From positions 39,172,551 to 39,236,550 of the forward strand of contig NC_054872.1 of the NCBI RefSeq assembly GCF_018320785.1: a stretch of DNA of 64,000 bases, read 5' to 3'. Shown in pieces: positions 22,005 through 34,200 of this stretch (its first letter is position 1; the number at the start of each line of letters is the position of its first letter). Source of the DNA: Cheilinus undulatus. Lineage: Eukaryota > Chordata > Actinopteri > Labriformes > Labridae. The position numbers and the translations under genes were made by a program. The notes below the pieces were generated by a model, which saw nothing but the letters and a program-made list of their open reading frames with translations, was not told the DNA's origin and made no database searches.

Positions 22005-22247
22005 CTAAGCCACGACGGCTTCGCTCATTAAGTCATTAAAGAAAGAGTCTCTCTTGTGCTTCAGTGCTTCTAAGAAGTCTTGAATTCGTTCCTCCCTGCA
22101 GGCGATATAGTGCTGCAGCGCCTCGTGTCTTCTCTGGGCATCCACAGGCTTTCCATTCCCGTGATGCTGCAGGTGCTCCGCTACACAGGCACGGTCCGCC
22201 TCCAGCTGCTGTAAAGCCTGATGCTCTCGATGGAGGTCTCTAGCTTT
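22005..22247 (-). CDS. dhdds: dhdds last coding exon (C-terminal tail, stop TAG)
   Basis: Residues 256-335 after the acceptor TTTCAG. It begins [20 protein letters not shown], aligning with [20 protein letters not shown] in human, then a charged helical tail. The stop is TAG at 22005-22007. Confidence 0.93.
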   Translation of the reverse strand, partial: KARDLHREHQALQQLEADRACVAEHLQHHGNGKPVDAQRRHEALQHYIACREERIQDFLEALKHKRDSFFNDLMSEAVVA

Positions 22248-25200
22248 CTGAAACGAAACATATTGAACCACAGTTAGACATGACACATTGGATTTGTGTT
22301 TATTACATTTTAAATCCAGGTACTTGGGTAAGAACATATTTATGTTCATGTTCACCTAATGTAACCAATGATTAAAAATATTTGAACAGTCTTTACAGAG
22401 GATGTGTAGTCATGTTAATTTACATTTGAGTGTAGAGATGTAAGTCAACAAGATTTCTTCCTATATCAGATAGGACTGAAGAGCAGAAACAATTAGTGTA
22501 CAGGAAAAAAATGCAGTATATTAGGGGTGGGAATCACAAGTGGTCCCACAATACAATTTTATCAAGATATGCCACGATTCGATATTACTGCGATTACAGA
22601 CACTTTGCATTACACATATTATTATAATTAGATATTATTTATTATATATTGGGGATGCACAATATTATTGGCCGATAATAAAAGTTACGCCAATCTGTAT
22701 GGCCGATAATGTGACGTCATAATTAGGTGCACACGATGACGCCGTTTGTGCGCCAACAACAACAAACTCAACATGTCTGTGTGGAAGAATTCTGAGGTGT
22801 GGGAACAAGACAGCAAAGTAGCTGTTTGCATCGCTTGTAAAGTACATGTGATGCGAGAAGGAGCTCGACAACACGCCTTTAAAACCACCAGTTTAATTTT
22901 GCATCTAAAAAATGTCAACCTGATAACTACAAGGACTTTCTTCAGAGAAAGAATGACCAAACTTTGTGCCAGGGAAAACTTGTCAGCAGCCTCTACTTAA
23001 GTCATTTGACAAAGCTAAAAAATACAGCAGCGACCACCCAAAGGTAAGGAGCTGAAGAGGAAAATCATTTAATTTATAGCTCTTGATAATCAGCCTTTCA
23101 GCGTAGTGGAAGATACGGGCTTCTGTGTGGTAATGATGCATTTAAAGTCCCGGTACGTTATGCCTAGCAGGTGCTTGTAGCCTTACCTGAACTGCAAAAC
23201 TTTGTTTCCAGTCACGTAGAGAAGCTCCTCGTTAAAGCTAAACACATTAGCTTCACCACAGATATATGGACGTCAAGTGTTTGTCCTGTTAGCACATTGA
23301 GCCTCACTGCCTCAGTGGATACGAGGATTTCACTCTTAAAAAGCCTGTCCTACACTCACAGGAGTGTTCCGGTTCTCACTTTTGTTAACATGTTTCGGAT
23401 ATGGAAAACAGAGATAAAGAACGTGCATGTTGTGCTACATGGCGGTACGCGAAACATGGCAAAAGCAATGATGGACTTCTGTGTGCCAAGTCTCCCGTGC
23501 ATAGCGCTCTGTCTCCTGCATTAGAGATGTGGGTGTCACTGTGTTGTTACGGGGGTGTTTACAGCGAAATGCCCATTAAACTTGGTTGCTTAGTTAGTTT
23601 GTGCCGTTTAAAGCAGAATTAGCAGAACTACTTCAGTTGAAGTTTTATTTCTGTTGTTCATCTTGTGTCTCAGAAATGTAAAAGCATATTTAAGCTCTGA
23701 ACTATAGCTAGATTTTTTGCATTTAAGAATCTGCCTTTTTGTTGTTGTTGTTGTTGTTATTTCAAGCACTTTGTCAAGAGTATCTCAGGGAGCCATCCTG
23801 CAAACTGGCTGAGTAATAAGGAGAATCAATCTATTTATAAGCTATTTCTTTTTTGCACTGTTGTCAGTTTCTAAAATAAACAGACTACCAATATTTAATA
23901 AAATATTTGTAGCACAGGATGGAATTGGTGTCTTTTACAGTGGAAAAAATGTAATTAATTATTGGTATTGGCCAAAATGAGTTTTAAAATATCGGCATAT
24001 CGGATATCAGCAAAAATCCAATATCATGCATCCCTATTTTAAATCATATATTGCGTTATATTGCTATCTATACAATTTTTTCAGCTGTTTAGCTTTGATT
24101 TTATCATATTACAGCAGTATTTTATTTTTACGCAGCACTTCTTGCAAACCCCATGTGTCATGTCCATGTTGTTCATGCCCTGCTTGCATTCCTAAAGTCC
24201 TTTCCCTGGTGCAGCCATATTGGTTGTACTAACTTTCTCCTGCTGTTTGACCATCACCTCTGCTGACCTCACTTGACAAAGGGCACAACAGCATCATCAA
24301 GTGGACAGAAAGGCAACTGATGCTATTTACCTAGTATCAAAGACTTCAGTTCATATTAGCAATAAATTTTAAAAAATAGATACCTGGTTGAAGATATAAT
24401 ACGATATATCGCCACGCAAAATATCACGATACTATGGTGTATCGATTTTTCCCCTCACCCCTATAATATATAGTGTGCTGTATGTATATGTTCTATAAGC
24501 ACTCACAGATGTATTTTGGGGTTAAAATCAGGTGCATCTGTACAAGTGTCCTTCTTAATAGTTTATCGATGGTTCAATTTTTCATCTTGTCCGTAGAAAA
24601 TACCAGATAAAACCTGAAGTGACCTGAGTGATGTCTGCCATTAGGTGACTTCAGGGGGTTTTTGAGACCAAACTGCAGAAGCTCCCACATCATGATCCAT
24701 AGTCTAATGATGCAGATGCAATGATGACAGAGAAGTTTTCCTCTCCACTTTTGTGTACTGATTTTAACATCAAAGGGTGAATACCTTTAAATCTGTAAAT
24801 TTTTATCCCAGAGTGGGGAGCACCCGCCACTAGCCAAATGCAAGCATTTTTGAGCAGTGTCTGGGGAATTTGCTCACCCTACTGGCCACCAGAGCAGGTG
24901 AATGAAAGAAATGTACTGGAGTCATTTTGTGATGTTAAACGGCATAAAATGGAGCAATGTTTTTTTATGATTAGAACTGAGCAGACCTAGTCAATCATTG
25001 ACTGAAGAACCTGTCTCCTCCTCCTCCCTGTGTCACAGCTGCTGTCACATATTAACAGTCAGCTGTGTGCTGGGACGGTTTGACTCAGAATCATACCTAC
25101 TAAGAGATGTCTTTAAACTGACGTTATGCTCATCTTAAGTCCAAGATAGTCAAACAAAGCCTTAAATTCCAGTGTGAGATTGCAAGAATCGTGCTCAAAA

Positions 25201-28200
25201 TACTTAATTCTCTTAAGTACAAAACTCTTAATGCAGGAAAATGCTGCATAAATTCACTGTGGCACCATATGGTATGAGTATGGGACAAATTTGTTGAAAA
25301 CACGGTTTAAAATGAGAAACAGTTTGGATCACTGATGCACCAACTCCCTCTGAATCTACCGATTTTGATTAAGATACAAGATCTTTAACACTATACTATA
25401 ATACTAAATATCACTGTTAAATATTATAGTCCTTGATTTTCATTTTAAACCTCCTCTCATTTCTCTGCTTGATATACAGTGACGTAGTAAAAGTATTTTC
25501 CTCCTGATTCCTGATTTTTTTTGCTTCATTTTAACATCTTACAAAGACAGCCCGAGTCAAAAAAAAATGCAGTTTCTAAATGTTTTTATTTATTAAGGGA
25601 AAAAAATCCAAACCTATATGGCCCTATGTGAAAAAGTAATTGCCCCCTGAACCTAAGAACTGGTTGTGCCACTCTTGGCAGTAATAACTGAAATTAAGCG
25701 TTTGTGATAGCTGGTGATGAGTCTTTCACATCGCTGTGGAGGAATTTTGGCCCACTCTTCTTCATAGAACTGTTTTAATTCAGCCATATTAGAGGGTTTT
25801 CCAGCATGAACTCCCCATTTAAGGTCACACCACAGCATCTCAATCAGATTTAAGCCCAGACTTTGACTTGGACACTCCAAAACTTTTTTTTTTTTGTTTG
25901 TTTGTTTTTTGAGCCATTCAGAAGTGGACTTGCTGGTATGTTTCAAACTGTTGTCCTGCTGCAGAGCCCTAGAGCGCTTGAGCTTGAGGGCACAAATTGA
26001 TGGCTGGACGTTGCCTTCAGGATTTTCTGGTAGACAACAGAATTCATTATTCCATCAATTTCAGCAAGTGGTCCAGGTCCTGAAGCAACAAAGCAGCCCC
26101 AGACCATCACTGCCACCACCATGTTTGACTGTTGGCATGATGTTCTTTTTATCAAATGCTGTGTTACTTTTATGCCAGGTGTAAGGGGCCACACACCTTC
26201 CAAAAAGTTCAACATTTGTCTTGTCAGTCCACAGAATATTTCTCCAAAAGTCTCAGGGGTCATCAAGATGATTCTTGGCAAATGTGAGATGAGTCTTTGT
26301 GTTCTTTTTTGTCAGCTGTGGTTTTGGCCTTGGAACTCTCCCATGGATGCCATTTTTGCCCAGGGTCCTTCTTATGGTTGAGGCATGAACTCTGACCTTA
26401 ACTGGGGCCAGTGAGGCCTGCAGATCTTTGGAAATAGTTCTGGGTTCTTTTGCGACCTCCTGGATGAGTTGTCATTGCACTCTTAGAGTCATTTTGGCTG
26501 GCCGACCACTCCTAGGAAGGTTCACCACTGTTCCCAGTTTTCTCCATTTGTGGATAATGGCTCTGACCATGGTTTGCTGGAGTCCCAAAGCCTTGGAAAT
26601 GGATTTGTAACCTTTTCCAAACTGACAGATTTCAATCACTTTGGTTCTCATTTGTTCTTGAATTTCTTTGGATTGTGGCAAGATGCGTTTCTTATTGAGA
26701 TCTTGTAGCCTAATTCACTTTGTCTGACAGCTTCTATTTAAGTGATTTCTTGATCTAACCAGTCTGGTGGTAATCAGGCCTGGGTGTGGCCAGTGAAACT
26801 GAACTCAGCTTTCCAAGAACTTTCCATTGCTAACGACTTGCATTACAACTTAACTCTTCTCAGGGTTACCACCTTGTTCTCCTTGAATGACGCTAATTAT
26901 TCTGAACTGTTTTCAAGTCTGGCAAAATAATTGTGGACTAGAGCTTAGAAAGATGGACTTGCTTGATGACAGACATGGAGTCTGGCAAATCCATCTGCTT
27001 TGCAAGGCTATGACATTCATACACAATCTGGCAAATTTGGTATTCCCAGAAAACACAATACAGCATACACAACATATGAATCTGTGTTGTCTATTGACAG
27101 CAGGGCCATGAAAATTACAGGAGTTTCCCTTGAGAAGTGACAAAACAGGAGGTGGCCCAAAATACGGGAGGAACCCAGGAAAACTGGCAGTGTTGGCAGG
27201 TATGATTTGGATAATAGTATTTTAAAAATTGTGTTAGAATTAGTGATTATAAAATCAGTACCTTTTGTTTTCTCTAAAATCATGGCCCTCTGCAAAGCTC
27301 TGTTTACTACAAGGCCACTCTGGTTTCATCTAACAATCTGATATCAGTCACAGCAAACAAACTGTGTCTTGATGTGAGCCTTACCTGAATTGATTTGTGA
27401 TTTAACTGAAACTGGAGGATGGCTTCACACAGGTTCCAGAAAGAGTACTCAGGCCACAGAACAGACTGAAACACGAGGCAGGAGTGGGAAGTCTGCGGAA
27501 AAGAAGTTAAATATGAGTCTCAGAGAAGAAACTAGTAAGTGTTTTATAGTACAAGGGTTAGTTTTATTCAGTAATAATCAATATAGTTTTTTTTTTTAAT
27601 CATTAATAGAACCTTTAATTTCATGGATGATAATTATAAGCCTTATTACAGACATAGAAAACAATTATTACAAAAAAAATGTAATGATTCCACACCTTAC
27701 TTGCATCACTATCCAACTACATGGCATCAGAACTGTGCTCTTTCTTTCAACCCCACCACAACCTGCATCTGCTTGTAGGCTTGGTCGTGTTTTAAGATAT
27801 TGTCTCATAACTATTCAAAATCTACATGAGTGAAAAGGGAGGAGTCTAGATGCCAAACACAAACTAAAATAACTTGAAATAAACCTTTGTTAAATATAAG
27901 TTGTATTCTGATAAAATCCAAAGGCTTTTTTTAATTAGTTATGACAACTATACTGCAATAGGGTCGAGAATTCATATTCTCTTGCTTTTTTTTTACTTTA
28001 CTTTTCAACCTCCTCAGGTAAAAAAATAATTTCTTAGTACTTTGAGTAAATTATTTTTTACATTTTCATTTATAAAGCAGTAATTTTACTTCTGCTTATG
28101 TAAATCTAAATCAAAGAAACTTTTACTAGAGTTCAATAGTTATATATAATAGTTATGCTCTTTCCACCCTTGGTGGCGAGCCGCACTGGTGCACCTCGGG

Positions 28201-31200
28201 AATCTGTGAAACCATACATTATTTCTACAACTATACGACTGAAGGTACTGTATCTCGTTATCATGTGTTACAGAGGATATTTTGCACGGACATGTTGTGC
28301 CTTAAGAGTTTGACATGGTTATTAGGTGTGCTTCAGGCAAAAAAGTTTAAAACCACTTGGGTAAGCAGCAAAAAATGAGCACCAGGACTTGAAGTACAAG
28401 TCAAACTGGCAGAGTGTCTGTCTTTGAAAAAAAAAACAAAAAAAAGTAACAGTCTTTACTTCTCAGTTGCATAATGACCAAACTTTCTCCCAAATGTGAG
28501 ATTTCACATCTCTAATCTAACTTTTTTTGCTTTCAAAGCTTAGGTGAGATCTTATGTCTTGTGTCAAAGACAACAACTTTGTGTGTTTTTCCTGTATTCA
28601 TTATCATCTTTACCTGCCAAAGAAGGAAGTCGCTGAGGCGCACCTCTCCAGACGTGCGGATGAGCAAGTCAGGATTTGGAGAATTATTGCTGTACAAACA
28701 CTCACTTAGCAAAGCCTCTGAAACGTCACTGAGCATGACAGAAACACACAAACACAGCTTGGTAAGCATCACTCTATAATTCTGTATTTCTATGCCCAAC
28801 TATACACAGTGCAAGAGTATTAAGAAGATAAACTTACCTTGCTTTGATGAGACCTTCCTCAACTCCCCAAGCCATTTCTCTGACTGCATTTGTGATCTCA
28901 TATCTTGATGTGTAGGCGAAACACACATTTAGGAAACATCTGCAAAACAATCACATGGTTATTTAAAAATTCTAACATAAATTTGTACATGGCTTTAGAG
29001 GATGATAATTCAAGAAGCAAATAAATAGTACTTGTTGTGTGACTTGGTTGTGACCACAGCTTTGGCGATGAGCTGCTGAAGGTCGAGTGGCAGCATGTTC
29101 AAGTCACCCAGAACCCTAATACACACCCCATGCTTCTCCAGATTCTCCCTAAAAGAGGGTAAAAACGAGAGGTGTATGAACAAATAGAAAAATGAAGAAA
29201 AACAGGAAGAACGAGAGAGAGAGTGCTTGATTTATGTGAAGATTCTGAAGCGTGTCCGTCTGCATTTTCAACCCAGAGTTACACAAAGGGGCCAAAACAC
29301 AGGAATTTACAGTGATCAGCCAGATAGTCCAGTTTCCCTTTGGCAGTTCTCAGCCCAATGTCAGATGTAAATGTGGTTTGTCAAAGGTAACAACTGTTGT
29401 TGTCTATGAGGCAACAGCTTTCTAAGAAAAAACGCAAAAACTTAAAAGCACAGAATTTGATATCGGTATCAAGATAAATCAGGTTACTTCCATTGCTCTG
29501 AAACAGTTTGATTTTATGTTTTTGACAAAATTACTGCTCTAGGGGAAAGTGTCTTATTAAACCAAAGGGATGAGGTAGGATAAGAAAAAGGCAAGCACAA
29601 CAATAACCCTACATTTCATTTTTTAGACTCGACTCTTTCAGACTTGAGTCCAGGATGCCTATTTGAAAGACCACCTTTCATAGATGGGATGTAACCTAAC
29701 CACCTGGGGCACATCTTGCCTTTAGTTTAGTTTTTTTTACAAGGATAGCTGAAGAGAGAAAGGAAATATGGGGAGAGAACAGAGGGAAAGACTGTAGCCA
29801 CTATATATGGGCACCTGCTCTACCAACTGAGCTAAACCGGGAGGAAACATAAGAAAAAACCTTAGATTATAAACTCTAAAGATTATTTTCTACTGTGGAA
29901 TATGTAATCATATTTACAGACACTGAATTTTTAAACTTGGGTATGACCCTAGTAAAAGTTAATATCAGTGCCTGCCTTAAAAAGATGGATGCAAACATAA
30001 AAAGCTTCAGTAGCCAATTATTTTTTGTTTCTAGTTATGAAAAAATTCAGGCAAACTCCTATATACTTTCGAGTTGCACAAAAACATTGCCAACATTTTG
30101 GTACAGAAACATCAGAATCAGAAATGTATTGCCAAGTACTTTTCCACATACAAGGAATTTGATTTGATGCAAAACAAATAGGTTTAAAATATAAATGTAC
30201 ATATACTTTTGAAGTAAATAGAGGCTAATAAAAATATTAAGAAGCTAATGAAATTATTAAAACACTAATAAAGAGGCTACTGAAAATATTAAGAAGCTAA
30301 TAAATAAATAAAGAGGCTAATAAAAAACATTACGGCGCTAATAAATATATAAAGTGGCTAATAAGAATATTAAAAAGTATATGAAAATATTGAGAGGCTA
30401 GGAACTTTAACAGATTACTATAGAAAAATATAGTTGCAAAATAAAATATATGAAGAAGAATATAAACATCCCATAAAGTTTGTACAAAGGTGCAAGAGGA
30501 ACTGTACAGATGTGCAGGTATACTGGTGAATACTTTTTAAAGGAATAACACACAAAGTGTGCAGTTGTAAACAGCAAAGATAAGTTAGGTGTGCACTAAT
30601 GTAATGCATAAAGTCTGTTTTAAAATGTGTTATGGTGTCTGCTGACTCTAAGGTTGTCAGCTGACTCAGTGAGAGTCAGTCATGTGGGGAGGAAGGAGGG
30701 AGTGTTGTTCATGAGGCTGACAGCAGAAGGGAAGAAACTGTCATTGGCTCTGAGGGACCTCAGCCTCTTGCCAAGGAGAGGGGCTCAAAAAGTCCATGTC
30801 TGGGTTGAGAGGGGTCTGCTCCAATTTCACCTTCTGTGCAATTAAAACAGTGTGCAGGAAGTTTTGGTGGATTAATTCCTCACCTATGCACCTGTCTTAT
30901 AAAACAGATGTAAGCCTTTAATGTGTTGATAGTCTTTAATACTATCCATCATACATTAGATTAATGTATGAATAACTGTATCCAGTGGTGTAGTGCTTCC
31001 TATAAAAGGGAGCCTGTGTTAGACTGCTCTTGAATATTTATTAGACCTAAGAATGGGCCTTTTGTATTTGCACACTGATCATCCACTTTTGTTTCTTGAC
31101 TTTAAGTAATTGAGATTAATATAAAATTATGTTGAGGACGCAAGCTAATAGGAAGTAGCACAATAAGCTCTGTTCATGTCACATTCATGTTCCAGAGGAC

Positions 31201-34200
31201 TGTGAATATGACCCACCCTACTCTGCCTCTGACAGCAGTGGCTTACCCTAATATTCTTAGCATGCTATCCAATGACAGCAGTGGCAAACACTAGCCAGTT
31301 AGAGGCAGAGTAAAGTGGGCCACGTCTTTGCAATCCCAGCAAAAAGTAGCATACTACTGATACTCTCAGGAGCATAAAAAGTAAGTGGGTATACTGTACA
31401 TAACCCGCACTACACCACTGACTGTACCATTAATAATAACATAGTGTTGAAAAGCATCAAGGTTTTAAAAACGTTGAAAATCCTGATGTCTTATAATCCA
31501 ACGGATAATTTTTCTTTGGCCTAAACTTGTAACAATTTATTGTACAGTGGTACAGTTCAGTTGTTCTGCCTCTGTGCCGCCATAGCTGAGGCTGGAGGTT
31601 TTACCTTTTTAGTTTCTCTTTCCGTCAGTGCAGGCTAGTCTTGTAAACATATCTCATGACCACTTTGATGGATTTTTTATTAAATTTCTCATAAATGTCC
31701 ACTCTGACTCAAGAATGACCTGATTAAATTTTGGGGCTCATAGGTCAAAGGTCAAAGCCATTGGACCTTATGGTGACCCCTTGCCAGTGAATGCACTTTT
31801 TGAAGGATGTCCTTTAACCTTTGCACAAATGTCCACTATGGCGTACAGATGAACTGATTAGATTTTGGATGTGAAAGGTCAATGTCAATCGGTCTCATGG
31901 TCAGCCCTTGCTTTAAACATTTCTATGAATTACACAAGCACAGAAAACATCCCCTCCTCTGTTCCTCACTCACTACTGTGCTGTTACTGTCTGACCAGCA
32001 AATACCTTGCTTAGGCATATAACTGCCTGGCAGTAGTTCTTGTTTTAAATAATAATCTGTTTGCATCAAAAACCCCTAACTGCAGCATAGTCACAGACAT
32101 TTTTTGCATGCTAATCATACTGGTGTGTATAGAGAAGAGTCAGTATCTGCAAAAATAGCTATGGAGATAATTGATATTATACACTTCTGCTATAAAATTC
32201 CTTTCTTTGTACATTTGTTTATTCTGCAGTAAAACCAAAACAAGTCTTATGATCAGTGCAGTAGTAGGTTATCTTAGAGATCAACTGTGAAGAATACTGT
32301 ATAAATAGCAATTATTAAGCCTGGCTGATACTTGCAAAGACTTAAAAGTTAAAAATATATCTTAGTATTGCAGAGCATTTCTCTGGTTTCCCTTAACTTA
32401 CTTGTAGGAAGCTGTAATTCATATATGAAAAAAATGTGACTTGTCTGAAAAGCTCAGCTAACAGTAAAATGTCTACTGAATCTCCATGGCCCTCATCTTA
32501 AAACTCACCGTTCCTCCAGCAGTTTCTCAAATTTCTGCTTGGCCAGCTCCATCAGCCCGTCCACCTCATCTTTTGTGCGTTTAAAGTTCTCGATGCTGAA
32601 GGCGTAGACTGTGACCTCTGGGATGTTCAGATGTTTACACCAACGTAATGTCTGGAGTAGAAGTTGACAGGAAGGTAACAGAAATTACACGTGCGTGCAA
32701 AAAGATTAAATGAAACAATTAAATGGCCCCACAATCTCACCTCTGCCAGCTTGTTAAAGCCCTGCATGTGCCCTTCCTGACGCTCCATGTTTTTCTTTCG
32801 TGCAAAGCGGCGGTTTCCATCCATGATGAAGGCCACATGTTTAGGCATGGGTCCAGCCTGGAGACACAATCAGATAAGAAAGGTAAGGAGAAATATGACA
32901 TAGAATAATTTGAGTAATGAGACAGCTTTACGGTGCTGATACTGTTAGCAGAGCTTGATAAAGTTTATAAAGCAACTATTATGCTAGTCACTCATATCTA
33001 GACTGTGTCGAATTTTTTGCTTCTAAATGTGAAGGATCTCTTGTGTTTTAAAACAGAACGCTGATTGTACATGGAAAGCTTGGTGACTGGCCTCACCTAT
33101 TGCTGATTTAAAAAAATCTCAACCAAAGTTACGCTTGAGGGCTTCCATCAAAGGATTCAATTATATCTCACATTCTTTATCAGCATATGACGTATCAGCA
33201 ACCTCTATCAGCTCATGACTTTTGTGAAATAAATTCAAAGGCAACAGATAATTAATATTTTGGACTCTTAAAACAAGTTATCTTTGCTCTGATCTTGGAA
33301 AAGAGAGATTTTACAAAAATGTCTTAAGGTTTTAAATAGTGCTAAAGGCAACAAATATTTTTGAATTAAGTAGTACTTCAAAGGTTTACAAAAATGCTCG
33401 CAGAAAGGCCTTTAAGTTTATAAAAGTGCCACAACTGCACTTTGTAGAAGTACCTTTATTTTCAAAAAAGGAAACATTAAAAAAAAAATTAAGTTATTAT
33501 GAAAGCAGTACTGGAAAAACCTTTTATGCTACTTAATATTTGCATTTTTTTTAGTTGACGATTACACACTTAAAAACCACTATTATTCTCAGCATTTTCC
33601 TTGATAACCAAGCAAGTACACTCATGATACCATGTATGTATTATATCAGAAATGTGGTCACAATATTGCCCAGTATAATCGCAATTGCACGTTATTTCCA
33701 AATTGGTCCGGGACACCCTTGGGGGGTTTCAAAGGTGTTCTAAGGATGGATGTTTTAGGTCTAAACTAAGATAGTGTAAGATTATTGGCTAATATTAATT
33801 TGGCAAATATCAGCACTTCGGCTATCTATAAAAATCCAGTACTGTGCGTCCCTAAGATTAAGGGTTGCCTTGCAGAATATGCTGTGTAGAGAGGGTAAGC
33901 ATGATAATCTTAAGCTTCGTCCCACACCTTTCAATCCCCTTAGTGACCCTACAGGCTCTATCCCTCACTGTATTTTAGCGGTAAATTAAAGATTATTATT
34001 ATTTAATGGGAGTAAGGCTGATTTATACTACTACAGTTACAATCTCTTTCATATCAAATTAACTAGAAATTACTTTTTCTTACTCATTTTGACATCACAA
34101 GGAAAAATAACAGGATAAGTTTTTTAACATCTATGAAAACTAAATTTAATGCAAAGTTTCCTAAAATTTGACTGCCAATCCCTAATAAGTTTTTAATTCA

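Larger units (their letters stand above)
22522..24463. mobile_element. Outer hAT-type element, split by a second hAT
   Basis: The left end TAGGGGTGGGAATCAC and right end CCCCTCACCCCTA are inverted repeats, flanked by imperfect 8-bp repeats CAGTATAT and TAATATAT (6 of 8). The interior right part (ATATCGCCACGCAAAATATC) complements the left (GCCACGATTCGATATT). No transposase of its own is seen. It lies in the last dhdds intron. Confidence 0.65.
22248..27384 (-). other. dhdds: dhdds last intron (5.1 kb)
   Basis: Holds the nested hAT pair, a (GTT)n run at 23739-23758 and the truncated Tc1. 24464-25476 shows no recognised element or gene. Confidence 0.7.
29149..32508 (-). other. dhdds: dhdds intron 3-4 (3.4 kb)
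   Basis: Contains the SINE at 29763-29843, the GGCTAATAAA tandem array and a dispersed fish repeat at 30110-30860. 31690-31950 has text repeated in fish genomes (AGGTCAAAGGTCAAAGCC). No other gene is seen. Confidence 0.6.

Noticed and set aside
23171-23524. Separate host gene from the 117-codon frame
   Set aside because: The TTDIWTS motif and flanking BED-like frame identify it as part of the broken hAT transposase.
29763-29843. Functional tRNA gene on the minus strand
   Set aside because: Only the A-box head is tRNA-like; anticodon and T arms are missing, and the following text is SINE body.
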